Positions 25,518-35,210 are shown, counted from the stretch's first letter. The stretch: 64,000 nt of DNA from Bradyrhizobium nanningense (GCF_004114535.1 NZ_LBJC01000020.1:124001-188000), one strand, 5' to 3'. Notes: generated by a model from the letters alone, not told the origin. Numbers and translations are program-made.

Positions 25518-26987
25518 TCAGTATCTGCGGTAGTCGCCGCGATAATGGTCGCCGCCATGGCCGCCCATCCCGATGCCGATACCGACGCCGATGCCCTGCA
25601 TCACGGCGCCGGGCGGCAGGCCGGGAGGCGGCTCACGCTCGTAGATCACTTCGTCGGGCGGCGGGCGGCGCTTCGGTGGCGTCTCGACCACCTTGCGCTT
25701 GGGCGGTGTGTCGTCGACGCGCTTCTTGATGATGGGCGCAACGCTCGGATTGACCGGCGTTGCCGGTGCCTGTGGCGCCGAGCACGGGCAGGTCGGTGCC
25801 ATCGCGACGGCGACCGGGGCGGGGGATGCCGCGGCGACAACGGGCGGGCCATAATTGCGGTTCTGCACGCGGAGCAGCAGCCGGCGCGCAGTCGCAGCGA
25901 GGTCGCTGTTGTCCCAGTTGGCCAGATAAGCCTCGAACGAAGCGCGGGTGTTGATCGCTGTGGCCCGCTCCCAGGCCAGCATCTGGCGCCGCCGCTCCAG
26001 CACCGTGCGCAGGCGCGAGGTGCGGGTGTCCTGCGCGTACAGCTCGATATAGGCCTGATAGGCCGGCACGGTGTCGTCGGTGATGACGAGTTCATAGGCG
26101 ACCATGGCCGGCTTGCCCTGCAATTCCTTCCGCCAGTCCTCGAGGCTGCGTGTGCCGCTGGCAAGCGCCATCGAATCTGCGCCCGGAAGGGATGGCTGCC
26201 GGCCGCTGCTCTCGCCGAAGAACTTGAAGTCGGTCGTCAGCGAGGAGCTTTCCCACGGGATCTGCCGTCCGTCGGTCGATTGCGCGACGGCGACGCGGAT
26301 GCGCTTGAACACTTCCTCGATCGGCAGATTGGGCTGCTTGGCGATGGTCAGCGCGGCCGTGGTGTAAGGGCTGTCGATGCCGCTGCCGTCCTCGGCTTCG
26401 GCGCCGGGCGAGGTCGAATAGGAGATGAAGGAGCCGGGCGCGCCGGCCTTGGTATCGACGATCGCAAGCCCGTGGCCGGCGCCGCTCAGCGCCGGGAACG
26501 GATTGTTGCGGCAGGCATCGAGCATGAAGATGCGTGCCCGCGTCGGCAGTGCGCCGAGCGTATTGAGCAGATCGTTCAGCCGCACGCCCTGGAGCGGAAT
26601 GTCGGCCTCGCGCTTGGGATCGAGATCGACCGGCACCAGGTAATTCTCGCCGTCGATCTGCAGGCCGTGGCCGGCATAAAACACCAGCGCGATGGTGTCG
26701 GCGCCGCTGGCGCTGACCTTGCCGGCGAAATCCGAGATCGCGGCGCGCATCTCGTTCTGCGCCAGGTTCGCCGCCGTGGTGACAGTGAAGCCGGCATTGC
26801 CAAGCAGCTCCGTCATCCCCTTGGCGTCGTTGGCGGCGTTGGGCAGCTCGGGCACGGTGCGATAGGCGGATTGGCCGATCACCAGCGCGAGCCGCGCTTC
26901 GGCGGCAGCGTGCGTCGGTGTCACCAATTGCGCGAATGCAATAAGGCCGGATGCAAGCAGCAAATTCGAAAAGACTGGACGGCGCAT
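25518..26987 (-). CDS. secreted caspase-like (peptidase C14, orthocaspase) protein
   Basis: 489 residues. Signal peptide (MRRPVFSNLLLASGLIAFAQLVTPTHAAA). The caspase p20-like domain (about 30-260) begins ALVIGQSAYRTVPELPNAANDAKGM and keeps the catalytic dyad: His in LVFYAGHGLQ and Cys in IFMLDACRNNPF. It should cleave after a basic or acidic residue; substrate unknown. The C-terminal third is a helical region then Pro/Lys/Arg-rich and ends in a Gly/Ile-rich stretch (GVGIGIGMGG). No p10 domain is obvious. Exact role is unknown. Confidence 0.85.
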   Translation of the reverse strand: MRRPVFSNLLLASGLIAFAQLVTPTHAAAEARLALVIGQSAYRTVPELPNAANDAKGMTELLGNAGFTVTTAANLAQNEMRAAISDFAGKVSASGADTIALVFYAGHGLQIDGENYLVPVDLDPKREADIPLQGVRLNDLLNTLGALPTRARIFMLDACRNNPFPALSGAGHGLAIVDTKAGAPGSFISYSTSPGAEAEDGSGIDSPYTTAALTIAKQPNLPIEEVFKRIRVAVAQSTDGRQIPWESSSLTTDFKFFGESSGRQPSLPGADSMALASGTRSLEDWRKELQGKPAMVAYELVITDDTVPAYQAYIELYAQDTRTSRLRTVLERRRQMLAWERATAINTRASFEAYLANWDNSDLAATARRLLLRVQNRNYGPPVVAAASPAPVAVAMAPTCPCSAPQAPATPVNPSVAPIIKKRVDDTPPKRKVVETPPKRRPPPDEVIYEREPPPGLPPGAVMQGIGVGIGIGMGGHGGDHYRGDYRRY

Positions 26988-27413
26988 GATGTCACCTCCA
27001 ATGGCAATACGCGCGATGATGTCACTTTTCCTAGGGGGGCGCCATCTGCCCGTCTGTGCACTGGATCACGTTCGTCATTCGGCAAGATGGGGCAGGGTGT
27101 CTGCCGGAGGCGGAAGGCATCGTTCCAGGCCGATCCATGTGAATTGTGCATTGATCCATGCTCCGATTGGATCGATGTCAGCCCTGCGCGACTGCGCCCA
27201 TTGCGCGGACGCGGCTGCAGGCCAATCCTCTTTGCAAATCCCAGGGGATCGTTCTCGTTCAGCCGCGCGTGCGGACAGTTGCACGCGCGTCGTGCCGCTC
27301 TGCGGCTGCCGGCCGTCACGCTTGCCTGTCCCGTCGCTTTAGCCATACAGTTCGCGCAACAGGCCGCTAGCAACGACCGCGGCGAACAAGAACAATGTGG
27401 GAGAGACCGCACC
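26988..27413. other. intergenic region between caspase-like and TRAP genes
   Basis: About 430 bases with no convincing gene. It must hold the divergent promoters. GATCCATG occurs twice 21 bp apart near 27133-27160 and could be regulator half-sites, but the evidence is thin. No terminator or RNA structure stands out. Confidence 0.45.
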
Positions 27414-28445
27414 ATGACCATCGTGCCCGTGAACCGTCGCGCGTTCATCAAGTCATCGGCGGCGGTCACCGCCGGTCTCGTGTTCTCTCCCGCAATCATC
27501 GGCCGCGCCGAAGCTGCGACGCTGAAGCTGAAATGCTCCTCCTCGCTGCCGAACGATCCCAAATTCGCCAACGGCCGCGTCTACTACGACAATCTGGTCA
27601 AGAGCCTGAAGGCGAACGGGCTCGGCGAGCAGATCGAGGTCGCGTTCTTCCCCGACAACCAGCTCGGCCAGGAGATCGACGTCATCAACTCGGTGAAGCT
27701 CGGCGTCATCGACCTCATGGTGTCGGGCTCGTCGATCTCGGCCAATCTGGTGCCGCTGGTCGGCACCTACGATCTCGGTTTCCTGTTCTCGAGCTTCCCG
27801 CAGCAGACCAAGGCGTTCGAGGCCGGCGCGGCCAAACCGATCGAGGACGCGCTGCTCAAGGGCGGCAACATCCGCATCATCGCCTGGGCCTATAATTTCG
27901 GCTCGCGCAGCGTGCTGGCGAAGAAGCCGGTGAAGACGCCGGAAGATCTCGCCGGGCTCAAGATCAGGACGCTGCCCAACCCTGTCATCACGGAATGCCT
28001 GCGCCTGATGGGCGCCGCCGCGACGCCGCTGGCGTTTGGCGAAATCTACACGGCCCTCCAGGCCGGCGTGCTGGACGGCCTGGAGCACGATCCGCCGACC
28101 ATCCTGGCCAGCAAGTTCTTCGAGACCGCCAAATTCTACGCGCTGACGCAGCACAATTTCTCGCCGCTTGCGATCTATTTCAGCGATGTGACCTACAACC
28201 GCATGGATCCGAAGCTGCGCGAAGGCTTCCTCGATGCCGCCAAGAAGGCTGCGGCCGACACCCGCACCCATGGGCTTGCGGTCGAGAAGGAGGCGCTGGC
28301 GGCCCTGACCGAGAAGGGCGTGACGGTGGCCGAATGCGACCGTGAGGCGTTCAAGAAGCGCGTCGCGCCGCAGACCGAGAACTTCATCAAGGCTCGGCCG
28401 GAATCCAAGGCCGTCATCGACATCATTGGCGCGACCCAAGCCTGA
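27414..28445 (+). CDS. TRAP transporter substrate-binding protein, DctP family
   Basis: 343 residues. The N terminus has a twin-arginine signal (NRRAFIKSS followed by a hydrophobic stretch and a GRAEAA cleavage region), so it is probably exported folded by Tat. The mature part is DctP-like: SSSLPNDPKFANGRVYYDNLVK, the conserved Arg region in LAGLKIRTLPNPVITECLRLMGAAATPLAFGEIYTALQAGVLDGLEHDPPT. It captures an organic acid in the periplasm. Followed after 1 bp by the membrane component and then a hydroxyacid dehydrogenase, forming an uptake operon. The ligand is unknown. Confidence 0.9.
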   Translation: MTIVPVNRRAFIKSSAAVTAGLVFSPAIIGRAEAATLKLKCSSSLPNDPKFANGRVYYDNLVKSLKANGLGEQIEVAFFPDNQLGQEIDVINSVKLGVIDLMVSGSSISANLVPLVGTYDLGFLFSSFPQQTKAFEAGAAKPIEDALLKGGNIRIIAWAYNFGSRSVLAKKPVKTPEDLAGLKIRTLPNPVITECLRLMGAAATPLAFGEIYTALQAGVLDGLEHDPPTILASKFFETAKFYALTQHNFSPLAIYFSDVTYNRMDPKLREGFLDAAKKAAADTRTHGLAVEKEALAALTEKGVTVAECDREAFKKRVAPQTENFIKARPESKAVIDIIGATQA

Positions 28446-28446
28446 G

Positions 28447-30321
28447 ATGACCAAATCTGAGCTGGCGATGACAGCCGCCGCGCCCGTCTCGGGCGGCCGC
28501 CATGGCAGCATCGCCCTGCTGCTGCGCGGCAGCGACGCGATCGCGGCCATCCTGCTCGCCGCCGATCTCGTCGTGGTCTGCGCGTCCGTGCTGCTGCGCT
28601 TCTTCTTCAACGCGCCGGTCGAATGGTCGGACGACGTTGCGCGCGGGCTGATGGTCGGCTCGGCCTTTTTCGGCGCGGCGAGTGCGCTCGCGCGCGGCGA
28701 GAATGTCGGCGTCTCCTTCTTCCGCGATCTCTTGCCGGTGCGGCTGCGCGCGCTGGTCGACGCCGCAAGCGCGCTGTTGATCGTGCTGATCTCGGGCTAC
28801 GTCGCCTACAACGCGATCAAGCTGGGCTCGCTGACGGCGGGTCAGACCACCGGCTCCGGACTGCCACTGGAGCTGACCTTCTACCCCATGGGCATGGGCG
28901 CGCTGTTCATGACGGTGTTCGCGATCGACCACCTCTGCGCAAGGCCGCTGCCGGACATCGTCAGGGGGCTCGTTGCGGTTGTCGTCGTGACCGGCCTTTA
29001 TCTGGCCTGGGACTATCTGTCGCCGTCCTCGGTGCCGTCGGCGGGCACGTTGATGCTGATCGGCTTCTTCGCAACCCTGTTCGGCGGATTGCCGATCGGT
29101 TTTGCGCTGGCGCTCGCCGCGCTGATCTTCATCTGGGTCGAGGGCGCGCTGCCCGGCGTGATCTTCGCCCAACAGATGGCGCGCGGCATCGACAATTTCG
29201 TGCTGCTGGCGATCCCCTTCTTCATCCTCGTCGGCTACCTCATGGAAGCCAACGGCATGTCCTTGCGGCTGATCGAGCTGCTGCAACGCGCGGTCGGACG
29301 CATGCGCGGCGGCCTCAACGTCGTCATGGTCGCCTCCATGGTGCTGTTCTCCGGCATCTCCGGCTCGAAGATGGCGGACGTTGCCGCGGTCGGCTCCGTG
29401 CTGATCCCGGCCGCGCGCCGCTCCAGGCAAAATCCGGGCGGCGCGGTGGCGCTGCTTGCGGCCTCGGCGGTAATGGCGGAGACCATTCCGCCCTGCATCA
29501 ATTTGATCATTCTCGGCTTTGTGGCCAATCTGTCGATCGGCGGCCTGTTCGTCGCCGGGCTGCTGCCGTCGGCGCTGATGGCGGCCGTGCTGATTGCGGT
29601 CTCCATCGTCTTCGGCAAGCGGCCGGACAAGGTCGAGGACGTCGAGCCGCAGATGCCGGTCTCGGGGCTGTGGAGCGGCGCGATCGCCTCGTTCGGCCTG
29701 ATCTTCATGATCTTCTTCGGCTTCAAGAGCGGCTTTGCCACCGCGACCGAGATCTCGGCCTTCGCGGTGGCCTATGCGCTCGCCGTCGGCAGCGTGGTGT
29801 TCCGCGAGCTCAGCTTCAGATCGGCTGCGCAAAGCTTCGTGCAGGCGGCGACGCGCGCGGGCCTCGTGCTGTTCATCGTCGCCGCCGCACAATCGCTGGC
29901 CTTCACGTTGACGCTGCAGCAGGTGCCGCACGCGGTCGGCGATTTCATGCTGGGATTGTCAAAGACGTCGGGCGTCTGGCTCTTCATTCTGCTGGCGATC
30001 GCCGTGCTGATCGTGATGGGCTCGGTGCTGGAAGGTGCAGCCGCGCTGATCATCTTCGGGCCGCTGCTGTTGCCGGTCGCGGTGCAACTTGGCGTCGATC
30101 CCTTGCATTTCGGCGTCGTGCTGGTCATCGCCATGGGCATCGGCCTGTTCGCGCCGCCGCTCGGGCTCGGCCTTTACGGCGCCTGCCTGATCGGCAACGT
30201 GCCGATCGAGCAGACGGTGAAGCCGATCATGGGTTATCTCGGCCTGTTGTTCCTCTGCCTGCTCGTCATCGCCTTCGTGCCATGGCTGAGCACCGCGCTG
30301 CCGCGGGCATTCGGCTACTGA
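28447..30321 (+). CDS. fused TRAP transporter permease (DctQ-DctM)
   Basis: 624 residues. The first ~175 form a DctQ domain with four helices (VLLRFFFNAPVEWSDDVARGLMVGSAFFGAASALARGENVGV), and the rest is a 12-helix DctM domain (GLPIGFALALAALIFIWVEGALPGVIFAQQMARGIDNFVLLAIPFFILVGYLMEANGM, then MAETIPPCINLIILG). Fusing the small and large permeases is common. It imports the DctP-bound substrate with Na+ or H+. Its ATG follows the dctP-type stop by one base. Confidence 0.92.
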   Translation: MTKSELAMTAAAPVSGGRHGSIALLLRGSDAIAAILLAADLVVVCASVLLRFFFNAPVEWSDDVARGLMVGSAFFGAASALARGENVGVSFFRDLLPVRLRALVDAASALLIVLISGYVAYNAIKLGSLTAGQTTGSGLPLELTFYPMGMGALFMTVFAIDHLCARPLPDIVRGLVAVVVVTGLYLAWDYLSPSSVPSAGTLMLIGFFATLFGGLPIGFALALAALIFIWVEGALPGVIFAQQMARGIDNFVLLAIPFFILVGYLMEANGMSLRLIELLQRAVGRMRGGLNVVMVASMVLFSGISGSKMADVAAVGSVLIPAARRSRQNPGGAVALLAASAVMAETIPPCINLIILGFVANLSIGGLFVAGLLPSALMAAVLIAVSIVFGKRPDKVEDVEPQMPVSGLWSGAIASFGLIFMIFFGFKSGFATATEISAFAVAYALAVGSVVFRELSFRSAAQSFVQAATRAGLVLFIVAAAQSLAFTLTLQQVPHAVGDFMLGLSKTSGVWLFILLAIAVLIVMGSVLEGAAALIIFGPLLLPVAVQLGVDPLHFGVVLVIAMGIGLFAPPLGLGLYGACLIGNVPIEQTVKPIMGYLGLLFLCLLVIAFVPWLSTALPRAFGY

Positions 30322-30333
30322 AGGAGTTTTGTC

Positions 30334-31311
30334 ATGAAGGTTCTGCTCGCTCACACGCCGGAGATGCGGCGCAACTATTACGGCGATCGCAGCCTCAACG
30401 GGTTGCGGGCGGCCGCCGAGGTGATCCTGCACGAGAGCGACGAGACCCTGGACGCCGCCGGCCTCGTGCGTGCGGCGAAAGACGCCGACATCATCGTCGC
30501 CGATCGCATGACGGAAGGGCGCGGCGAGATCTTTGCGCAGCTGCCGCGTCTGCGCGCCTTCGTCCGCTGCGCCGTCGATATCCGCAATGTCAATGTGGAA
30601 GCGGCCTCAAAGGCCGGCGTGCTCGTCACCCGCGCCGGTCCCGGCTTCGTGCAGGCCGTCGCCGAGCTCGCCCTCGGCTTCATGGTCGACCTCTCCCGCG
30701 GCGTGTCGCGGACGACGGCGGACTACCAGGCCGGCCGCAAGGCCGAGGCGCGGATGGGCCGCCAGCTCGCCGGCAGCAAGCTCGGCATCATCGGCTATGG
30801 CAGCATCGGGCGCTATCTCGCCGAGATCGCAAAGGTGCTGCGCATGGAAGTGCTGGTCTCCGATCCCCACGCGACCGTCAGCGATGCGGCGATCCGGCAG
30901 GTCGGTCTGGACGAGCTGCTCGCCGCCTCGGACTACGTCGTCTGCCTCGCCATCGCCAACGAGCAGACCGAGAATTTGATCGGGGAGGCGGCGCTGGCTC
31001 GCATGCAAAAGCATGCGTTCTTCGTCAATCTCTCGCGCGGCAATCTCGTCGACGAGGCCGCGCTGGCACGTGCGCTATTGGAGAACCGCATCGCCGGCGC
31101 CGCGATGGATGTCGGCCGCGCGCCGGACCAGATGCCGACACCCGAGCTGGCGAAGCTTCCGAACGTGATCGCCACCCCGCATGTCGGCGGGCTGACGCCG
31201 CAGGCGATCGAATATCAGTCGCTCGAGACCGTGCGGCAGGTCGAAGCGATCGTCAAAGGCGAGGTGCCGCCGGGCGCGGTCAACGCCGACCGCTGGACGC
31301 GGCGGCCCTGA
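30334..31311 (+). CDS. D-2-hydroxyacid dehydrogenase (phosphoglycerate-dehydrogenase family)
   Basis: 325 residues. The NAD domain shows GSKLGIIGYGSIGRYLAEIAK (GxGxxG), VNLSRGNLVDEAALARAL with the conserved Arg, and ATPHVGG with the catalytic His. It oxidises or reduces a 2-hydroxyacid, probably the substrate imported by the TRAP system directly upstream (12 bp gap, AAGGAG before the ATG). The segment that normally carries the catalytic Glu (DVFxxEP) reads DVGRAPDQMP, so Glu may be missing or replaced. Confidence 0.85.
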   Translation: MKVLLAHTPEMRRNYYGDRSLNGLRAAAEVILHESDETLDAAGLVRAAKDADIIVADRMTEGRGEIFAQLPRLRAFVRCAVDIRNVNVEAASKAGVLVTRAGPGFVQAVAELALGFMVDLSRGVSRTTADYQAGRKAEARMGRQLAGSKLGIIGYGSIGRYLAEIAKVLRMEVLVSDPHATVSDAAIRQVGLDELLAASDYVVCLAIANEQTENLIGEAALARMQKHAFFVNLSRGNLVDEAALARALLENRIAGAAMDVGRAPDQMPTPELAKLPNVIATPHVGGLTPQAIEYQSLETVRQVEAIVKGEVPPGAVNADRWTRRP

Positions 31312-31317
31312 ACTGCC

Positions 31318-32484
31318 CTACAGCCGGTCCACCGCCTTGAACGTTCCGTCCTTCTGGATCACCGTCAGGAATACCTTCGGCGGCGCGTCGATCATGCGGA
31401 TGCCGACGTTGACGGTGCTGCCGCTGATGTCGAAGCCGCCGACATCGTTGATGGCGCGGAGCAGGCTCGCGCGCGTCGGTTCCGGTCCGGCCTGTTCCAG
31501 CGCTGCAGCTGCGAGGCGACCGGAGAGATAGCCTTCCAGCGACACGAAGTCCGGTGTCTGTGTCGAATCAATCGCCTTCTGTGCCGCCTGGTAGTCGGCG
31601 ACCAGTTTGAGCGAGCGGTCCCACGGAAACGGCACGACCTGCGAGACGATGACGCCTTCGCCTTCGGGGCCAAGCTCTCTGGCGAGTGCATTCGCGCCGA
31701 CGAAGGAGATGTTGACGAAGGTCGGATAGAAGCCGCTGCGGTGCGCGAGCTTGATGAACTCCGCGCAGGGCCCATAGGTCCCGACCATCACGATGGCCTC
31801 GGGTTCTGCGCGCTTGATCACTCGCCAGGCGGCCTTGACCGCGCGGGTGTTGCGCTCGAAGGTGCCTTCGGCGGCAAGCTCGAGGCCGCGCTTGGCGAGC
31901 GCGCGCTTCACGCCGACCAAACCATCGCGGCCGAAGGAATCGTCCTGGTAGAAGATGCCGATGCGGGTGAAGTGGCGATCCTCGGTGAGGTGCTTGATCC
32001 ACGCTTCGGCCTCCGCACCATAGCTCGCGCGGATGTTGACGACGTTTGCGAGTTCGAGGTCGCGCAGGAATTCGGCGCCGCTGAACGGGCCGATGAAGGG
32101 AACGTTCCTGGCGCTGGTGATGGGAATTGTCGCCATCGCAGTCGGCGTACCCACCGCGCCGATCAGCGCGAACACCTTGTCGTCCTCGATCAGCTGCAGC
32201 GTCTGGGCGACGGAACGATCGGGGTCGTAGCCGTCGTCGCGGCTGATGAGCTGGAGCTTGCGGCCGTGGACGCCACCCTTGGCGTTGATCTCGGTGAATG
32301 CTGCGACGATGCCTTGTCGCATGCGCTGTCCGAGCGCGGAGGAGGGACCTTCCAGCGCGGCGGCCTGGCCGAACAGGATCGCATCCTCGCTGACGCCGAC
32401 CTCGCTGCTCCTGGCCGCGAACGTGGTCGCTGCCATGAGCACGCAGGTCAGAACGACGGATCTCGTTGATCGAAACCGATGCAT
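31318..32484 (-). CDS. ABC transporter substrate-binding protein, Leu/Ile/Val-binding type
   Basis: 388 residues. Signal peptide (MHRFRSTRSVVLTCVLMAATTFAARS). The mature protein is type I periplasmic binding: ILFGQAAALEGPSSALGQRMRQGIVAAFTEINAKGGVHGRKLQLISRDDGYDPDRSVAQTLQLIEDDKVFALIGAVGTPTAMA, then YQDDSFGRDGLVGV. It binds an amino acid or aromatic/urea-type ligand for an ABC importer, but no permease or ATPase gene is nearby, so it may be a stand-alone binding protein. ATG 32484 fits the signal peptide. Converges on the dehydrogenase gene. Confidence 0.85.
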   Translation of the reverse strand: MHRFRSTRSVVLTCVLMAATTFAARSSEVGVSEDAILFGQAAALEGPSSALGQRMRQGIVAAFTEINAKGGVHGRKLQLISRDDGYDPDRSVAQTLQLIEDDKVFALIGAVGTPTAMATIPITSARNVPFIGPFSGAEFLRDLELANVVNIRASYGAEAEAWIKHLTEDRHFTRIGIFYQDDSFGRDGLVGVKRALAKRGLELAAEGTFERNTRAVKAAWRVIKRAEPEAIVMVGTYGPCAEFIKLAHRSGFYPTFVNISFVGANALARELGPEGEGVIVSQVVPFPWDRSLKLVADYQAAQKAIDSTQTPDFVSLEGYLSGRLAAAALEQAGPEPTRASLLRAINDVGGFDISGSTVNVGIRMIDAPPKVFLTVIQKDGTFKAVDRL

Positions 32485-32710
32485 CGGAAGGTCTTGCTGG
32501 ATCGTTGGAAGAAATCTTCCGCAACATATCGCTGCGAGCCTGAATAGCTCGCTAAGCGGCACTGTATCGACGCCCCCTAGTACTCCGGGCAAAGTCGGCA
32601 ACTTGTTTCCACAGTGCCGGGTCATTCGCGCACTTCATTAACTAATCCATGCATTGCGGAACGATCCGGTTCCGAAATTGTGCAGTTCTTAACCGCGGTC
32701 TTGTTCCGAT

Positions 32711-32743
32711 AGCCGAACCTGAACCTCAACCAGAGGTTCGGCT
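32711..32743. other. leader hairpin upstream of the CHASE-GGDEF-EAL gene
   Basis: AGCCGAACCT (32711-32720) pairs perfectly with AGGTTCGGCT (32734-32743) over a 13-nt loop, 30 bp before the start codon. No T run follows, so it is not a simple terminator. It could be an operator or part of a structured leader. Confidence 0.4.
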
Positions 32744-32773
32744 TGTCGCGGGATAGGGGACAGCGGCTTCAGG

Positions 32774-35203
32774 ATGGGCGATCGCGATCAAATTGATCAG
32801 GATCGGAGGCGTATGACCGGATGGTGGCGTGCCGCGCCGCTGCTCGGGCTCTATCGCCCTGCGCTCGTCGCGGTCGGCGTCGGTCTTCTGTTCTCGGTCG
32901 TGGGCGCGGCCGCCGTGGCGCGGTGGGAAGATCGCGTCAACAGGATCGAGTTTGAGAACGCCGCCGAAACCGAAGCGATCGTCATGCAGAACGGCATGGG
33001 CGAATACATCTCAAGGCTCGTCGCGCTGCGTACGCTGTTCGAATCGACCAACGACGAAGTCACCCGCAGCGAGTTCGAGACCTTCAGCGCCCGCCTGTTC
33101 GAGCGCCATCCCGGCATGCTGCGCATTGCCTGGCTGCCGCGCGTTAACCGCAAGGAGCGCTCCGATTACGAGGCCGCGGCGATCACGGACGGTGTGTCCG
33201 GCTATCGCATCAAGGCGCTCCAGGGGGAGAGCTTCGCGACTGCGCCGCAGAGCGATGAATATTTTCCCGTGTTCTACTCGACCCAGCCGAAGACCTCGTC
33301 GGTCTATGGCATGGACTACACCACCGTGCCGGAGCGCCGCGCGGTTCTGGAGCGCGCGCGCGACAACGACGGCATCGCAGCCATCCGCACGCGCCTGTTC
33401 GAACCCAAGGAGGGGGGCCGGCTGCCCGACGTCCTCGTTGCCGTTCCCGTCTACGCCAAGGGAACGTCGCGCGAGACGGTCGCGGACCGGCGTCGCAATC
33501 TTGCCGGCTTCGTGGTCGGAATCTTCGACCTGCCGCTGCTGATTCAGGCCATTCGCGTGACCACCGGAGCAAGCCCCGCGGTCAGCATGAACGTCTATCC
33601 GCCCTTCACGGGGCAGATCGCCAGCCTGGAGCAGATGCTGCCGGACTATTCCTCGGCGGCCAGGGCGCCGCAGTCGATGCGGGACGTCGCGCGGGCGCTG
33701 CACTGGTCGGGCAGCCTCAAGATCGGCGATACCGATTGGCAGGTGCGGGCCGTTCCCACCGCCGGCGGTCCGCTGGAGACGACTTATGATCGCGCGGGCG
33801 CGGTGCTGATCGTCGGGCTGCTGCTGACGCTGTCGCTATCGACCTATCTCATGCTCGCGAGCCGCAATTCGCGGCGGCTGTCACTGGCCAACCGGCGGGT
33901 GCTCGAGCTCGCCCAGACCGACATCCTGACCGGACTGCCGAACCGCGCCTTCTTCCTCACCCGGCTCGACGAGATGAACAGCCAGCTCGGCGTGCGGGGC
34001 CTGCCGTTCTCGATCCTGATGCTCGACCTCGATCGTTTCAAGAACGTCAACGATTCCCTCGGTCACGGGGCCGGCGATGCGCTGCTGCGCCAGGTGGCAC
34101 AGCGGCTGAAATCCACGGTGCGCGCGGGCGACGTGCTGGCACGGCTCGGCGGCGACGAGTTCGCCATCATCCAGGAAGCCGGCGCGGATCAGCGCGCCTG
34201 CTCGACCGAGCTGGCGGCGCGGATCGCCAAGCTCTTGACCGAACCGTTCCTCCTGCCCGGTCACCGCATCGAGATCGGCACCAGCATCGGCATCGCCATC
34301 GCGCCCGATCACGGCAGCGATCAGGAGCAATTGCTGAAGAAGGCGGACCTTGCGCTCTATCGCTCGAAATCGGCGGGCCGCAACTGCTTCACCATCTACG
34401 ACGAGGCGATGTCGGCCGAGCTGGAGGCCCGCAATACGCTGGAGGGGGATCTGCGCGATGCCATCGCACAGTGCCAGCTGGAGGTGCATTACCAGCCGTT
34501 CATCGACGCCCTCAGCGGCGCGCGGCGAGGCTTCGAGGCGTTGGTGCGCTGGCGGCATCCGACGCGCGGCCTGATCCCGCCGGATCAGTTCATCCTGCTT
34601 GCGGAGGAGACCGGGCTGATCGTCCCGCTCGGCGAATTCGTGCTGCGGCGCGCCTGCGCGGATGCGGCCGGCTGGCCCTCCGATCTCGCGGTCGCCGTCA
34701 ACCTGTCGCCGATCCAGTTCAAGGAAGCCGAGCTGTTCGAGGTGATCTGCGCGGCGCTCGCGGATTCCGGCCTGCCGCCGCACCGACTGGAGATCGAGAT
34801 CACCGAATCCGTCCTGCTGGAGCGCGGCGGCGAGAACCACGCCTTCATGGAGCGGCTCAAGCATCTCGGCATCGAGCTCGCGCTCGACGATTTCGGCACC
34901 GGCTATTCCTCGCTGAGCTATCTGACCGCGTTCCCGTTCGACAAGATCAAGATCGACAAGTCGTTCATCCGCAATCTCACGCATCAGCCGCGCAGCTCCG
35001 CCATCATCTCCTCGATCGTGACGCTGGCGCGCGGGCTCGACATGTCGGTGACGGCCGAGGGCGTCGAGACCCGCGAGGAGTACGAGCGGCTGAAGGCGCT
35101 CGGCGTCAATTTCGGGCAAGGCTATCTGTTTGGCCGTCCGCAGCCGATCGAGCGGATCCTGTTCGACGCCCCCGTCAAACCGTCACGCCGCGACGCCGCC
35201 TGA
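32774..35203 (+). CDS. CHASE-GGDEF-EAL c-di-GMP signalling protein
   Basis: 809 residues. Membrane helix about 26-48, a CHASE-type periplasmic sensor region about 75-280 (FERHPGMLRIAWLPRVNRKERSDYE), second helix about 341-363, then GGDEF (RLGGDEFAII, near 458) and EAL (GFEALVRWRHP, near 586). The diguanylate cyclase GGDEF motif is intact. The EAL domain keeps its metal and catalytic residues (NLS, EITES, LDDFGTGYSSL, KIDKSF, AEGVET), so it may make and break c-di-GMP. It senses an outside signal. GTG/ATG alternatives exist; ATG 32774 gives the fullest N terminus. Confidence 0.9.
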   Translation: MGDRDQIDQDRRRMTGWWRAAPLLGLYRPALVAVGVGLLFSVVGAAAVARWEDRVNRIEFENAAETEAIVMQNGMGEYISRLVALRTLFESTNDEVTRSEFETFSARLFERHPGMLRIAWLPRVNRKERSDYEAAAITDGVSGYRIKALQGESFATAPQSDEYFPVFYSTQPKTSSVYGMDYTTVPERRAVLERARDNDGIAAIRTRLFEPKEGGRLPDVLVAVPVYAKGTSRETVADRRRNLAGFVVGIFDLPLLIQAIRVTTGASPAVSMNVYPPFTGQIASLEQMLPDYSSAARAPQSMRDVARALHWSGSLKIGDTDWQVRAVPTAGGPLETTYDRAGAVLIVGLLLTLSLSTYLMLASRNSRRLSLANRRVLELAQTDILTGLPNRAFFLTRLDEMNSQLGVRGLPFSILMLDLDRFKNVNDSLGHGAGDALLRQVAQRLKSTVRAGDVLARLGGDEFAIIQEAGADQRACSTELAARIAKLLTEPFLLPGHRIEIGTSIGIAIAPDHGSDQEQLLKKADLALYRSKSAGRNCFTIYDEAMSAELEARNTLEGDLRDAIAQCQLEVHYQPFIDALSGARRGFEALVRWRHPTRGLIPPDQFILLAEETGLIVPLGEFVLRRACADAAGWPSDLAVAVNLSPIQFKEAELFEVICAALADSGLPPHRLEIEITESVLLERGGENHAFMERLKHLGIELALDDFGTGYSSLSYLTAFPFDKIKIDKSFIRNLTHQPRSSAIISSIVTLARGLDMSVTAEGVETREEYERLKALGVNFGQGYLFGRPQPIERILFDAPVKPSRRDAA

Positions 35204-35210
35204 GCGCGCG

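Noticed and set aside
28423..29931. A 502-residue open frame opposite the TRAP permease
   Set aside because: Antisense shadow with Arg/Gln/His/Asp-rich low-complexity composition; the TRAP permease is clearly real.
28623..31340. A 905-residue forward open frame across the TRAP permease and dehydrogenase
   Set aside because: Out of frame with two genuine genes and rich in Arg/Ala/Gly; a shadow.
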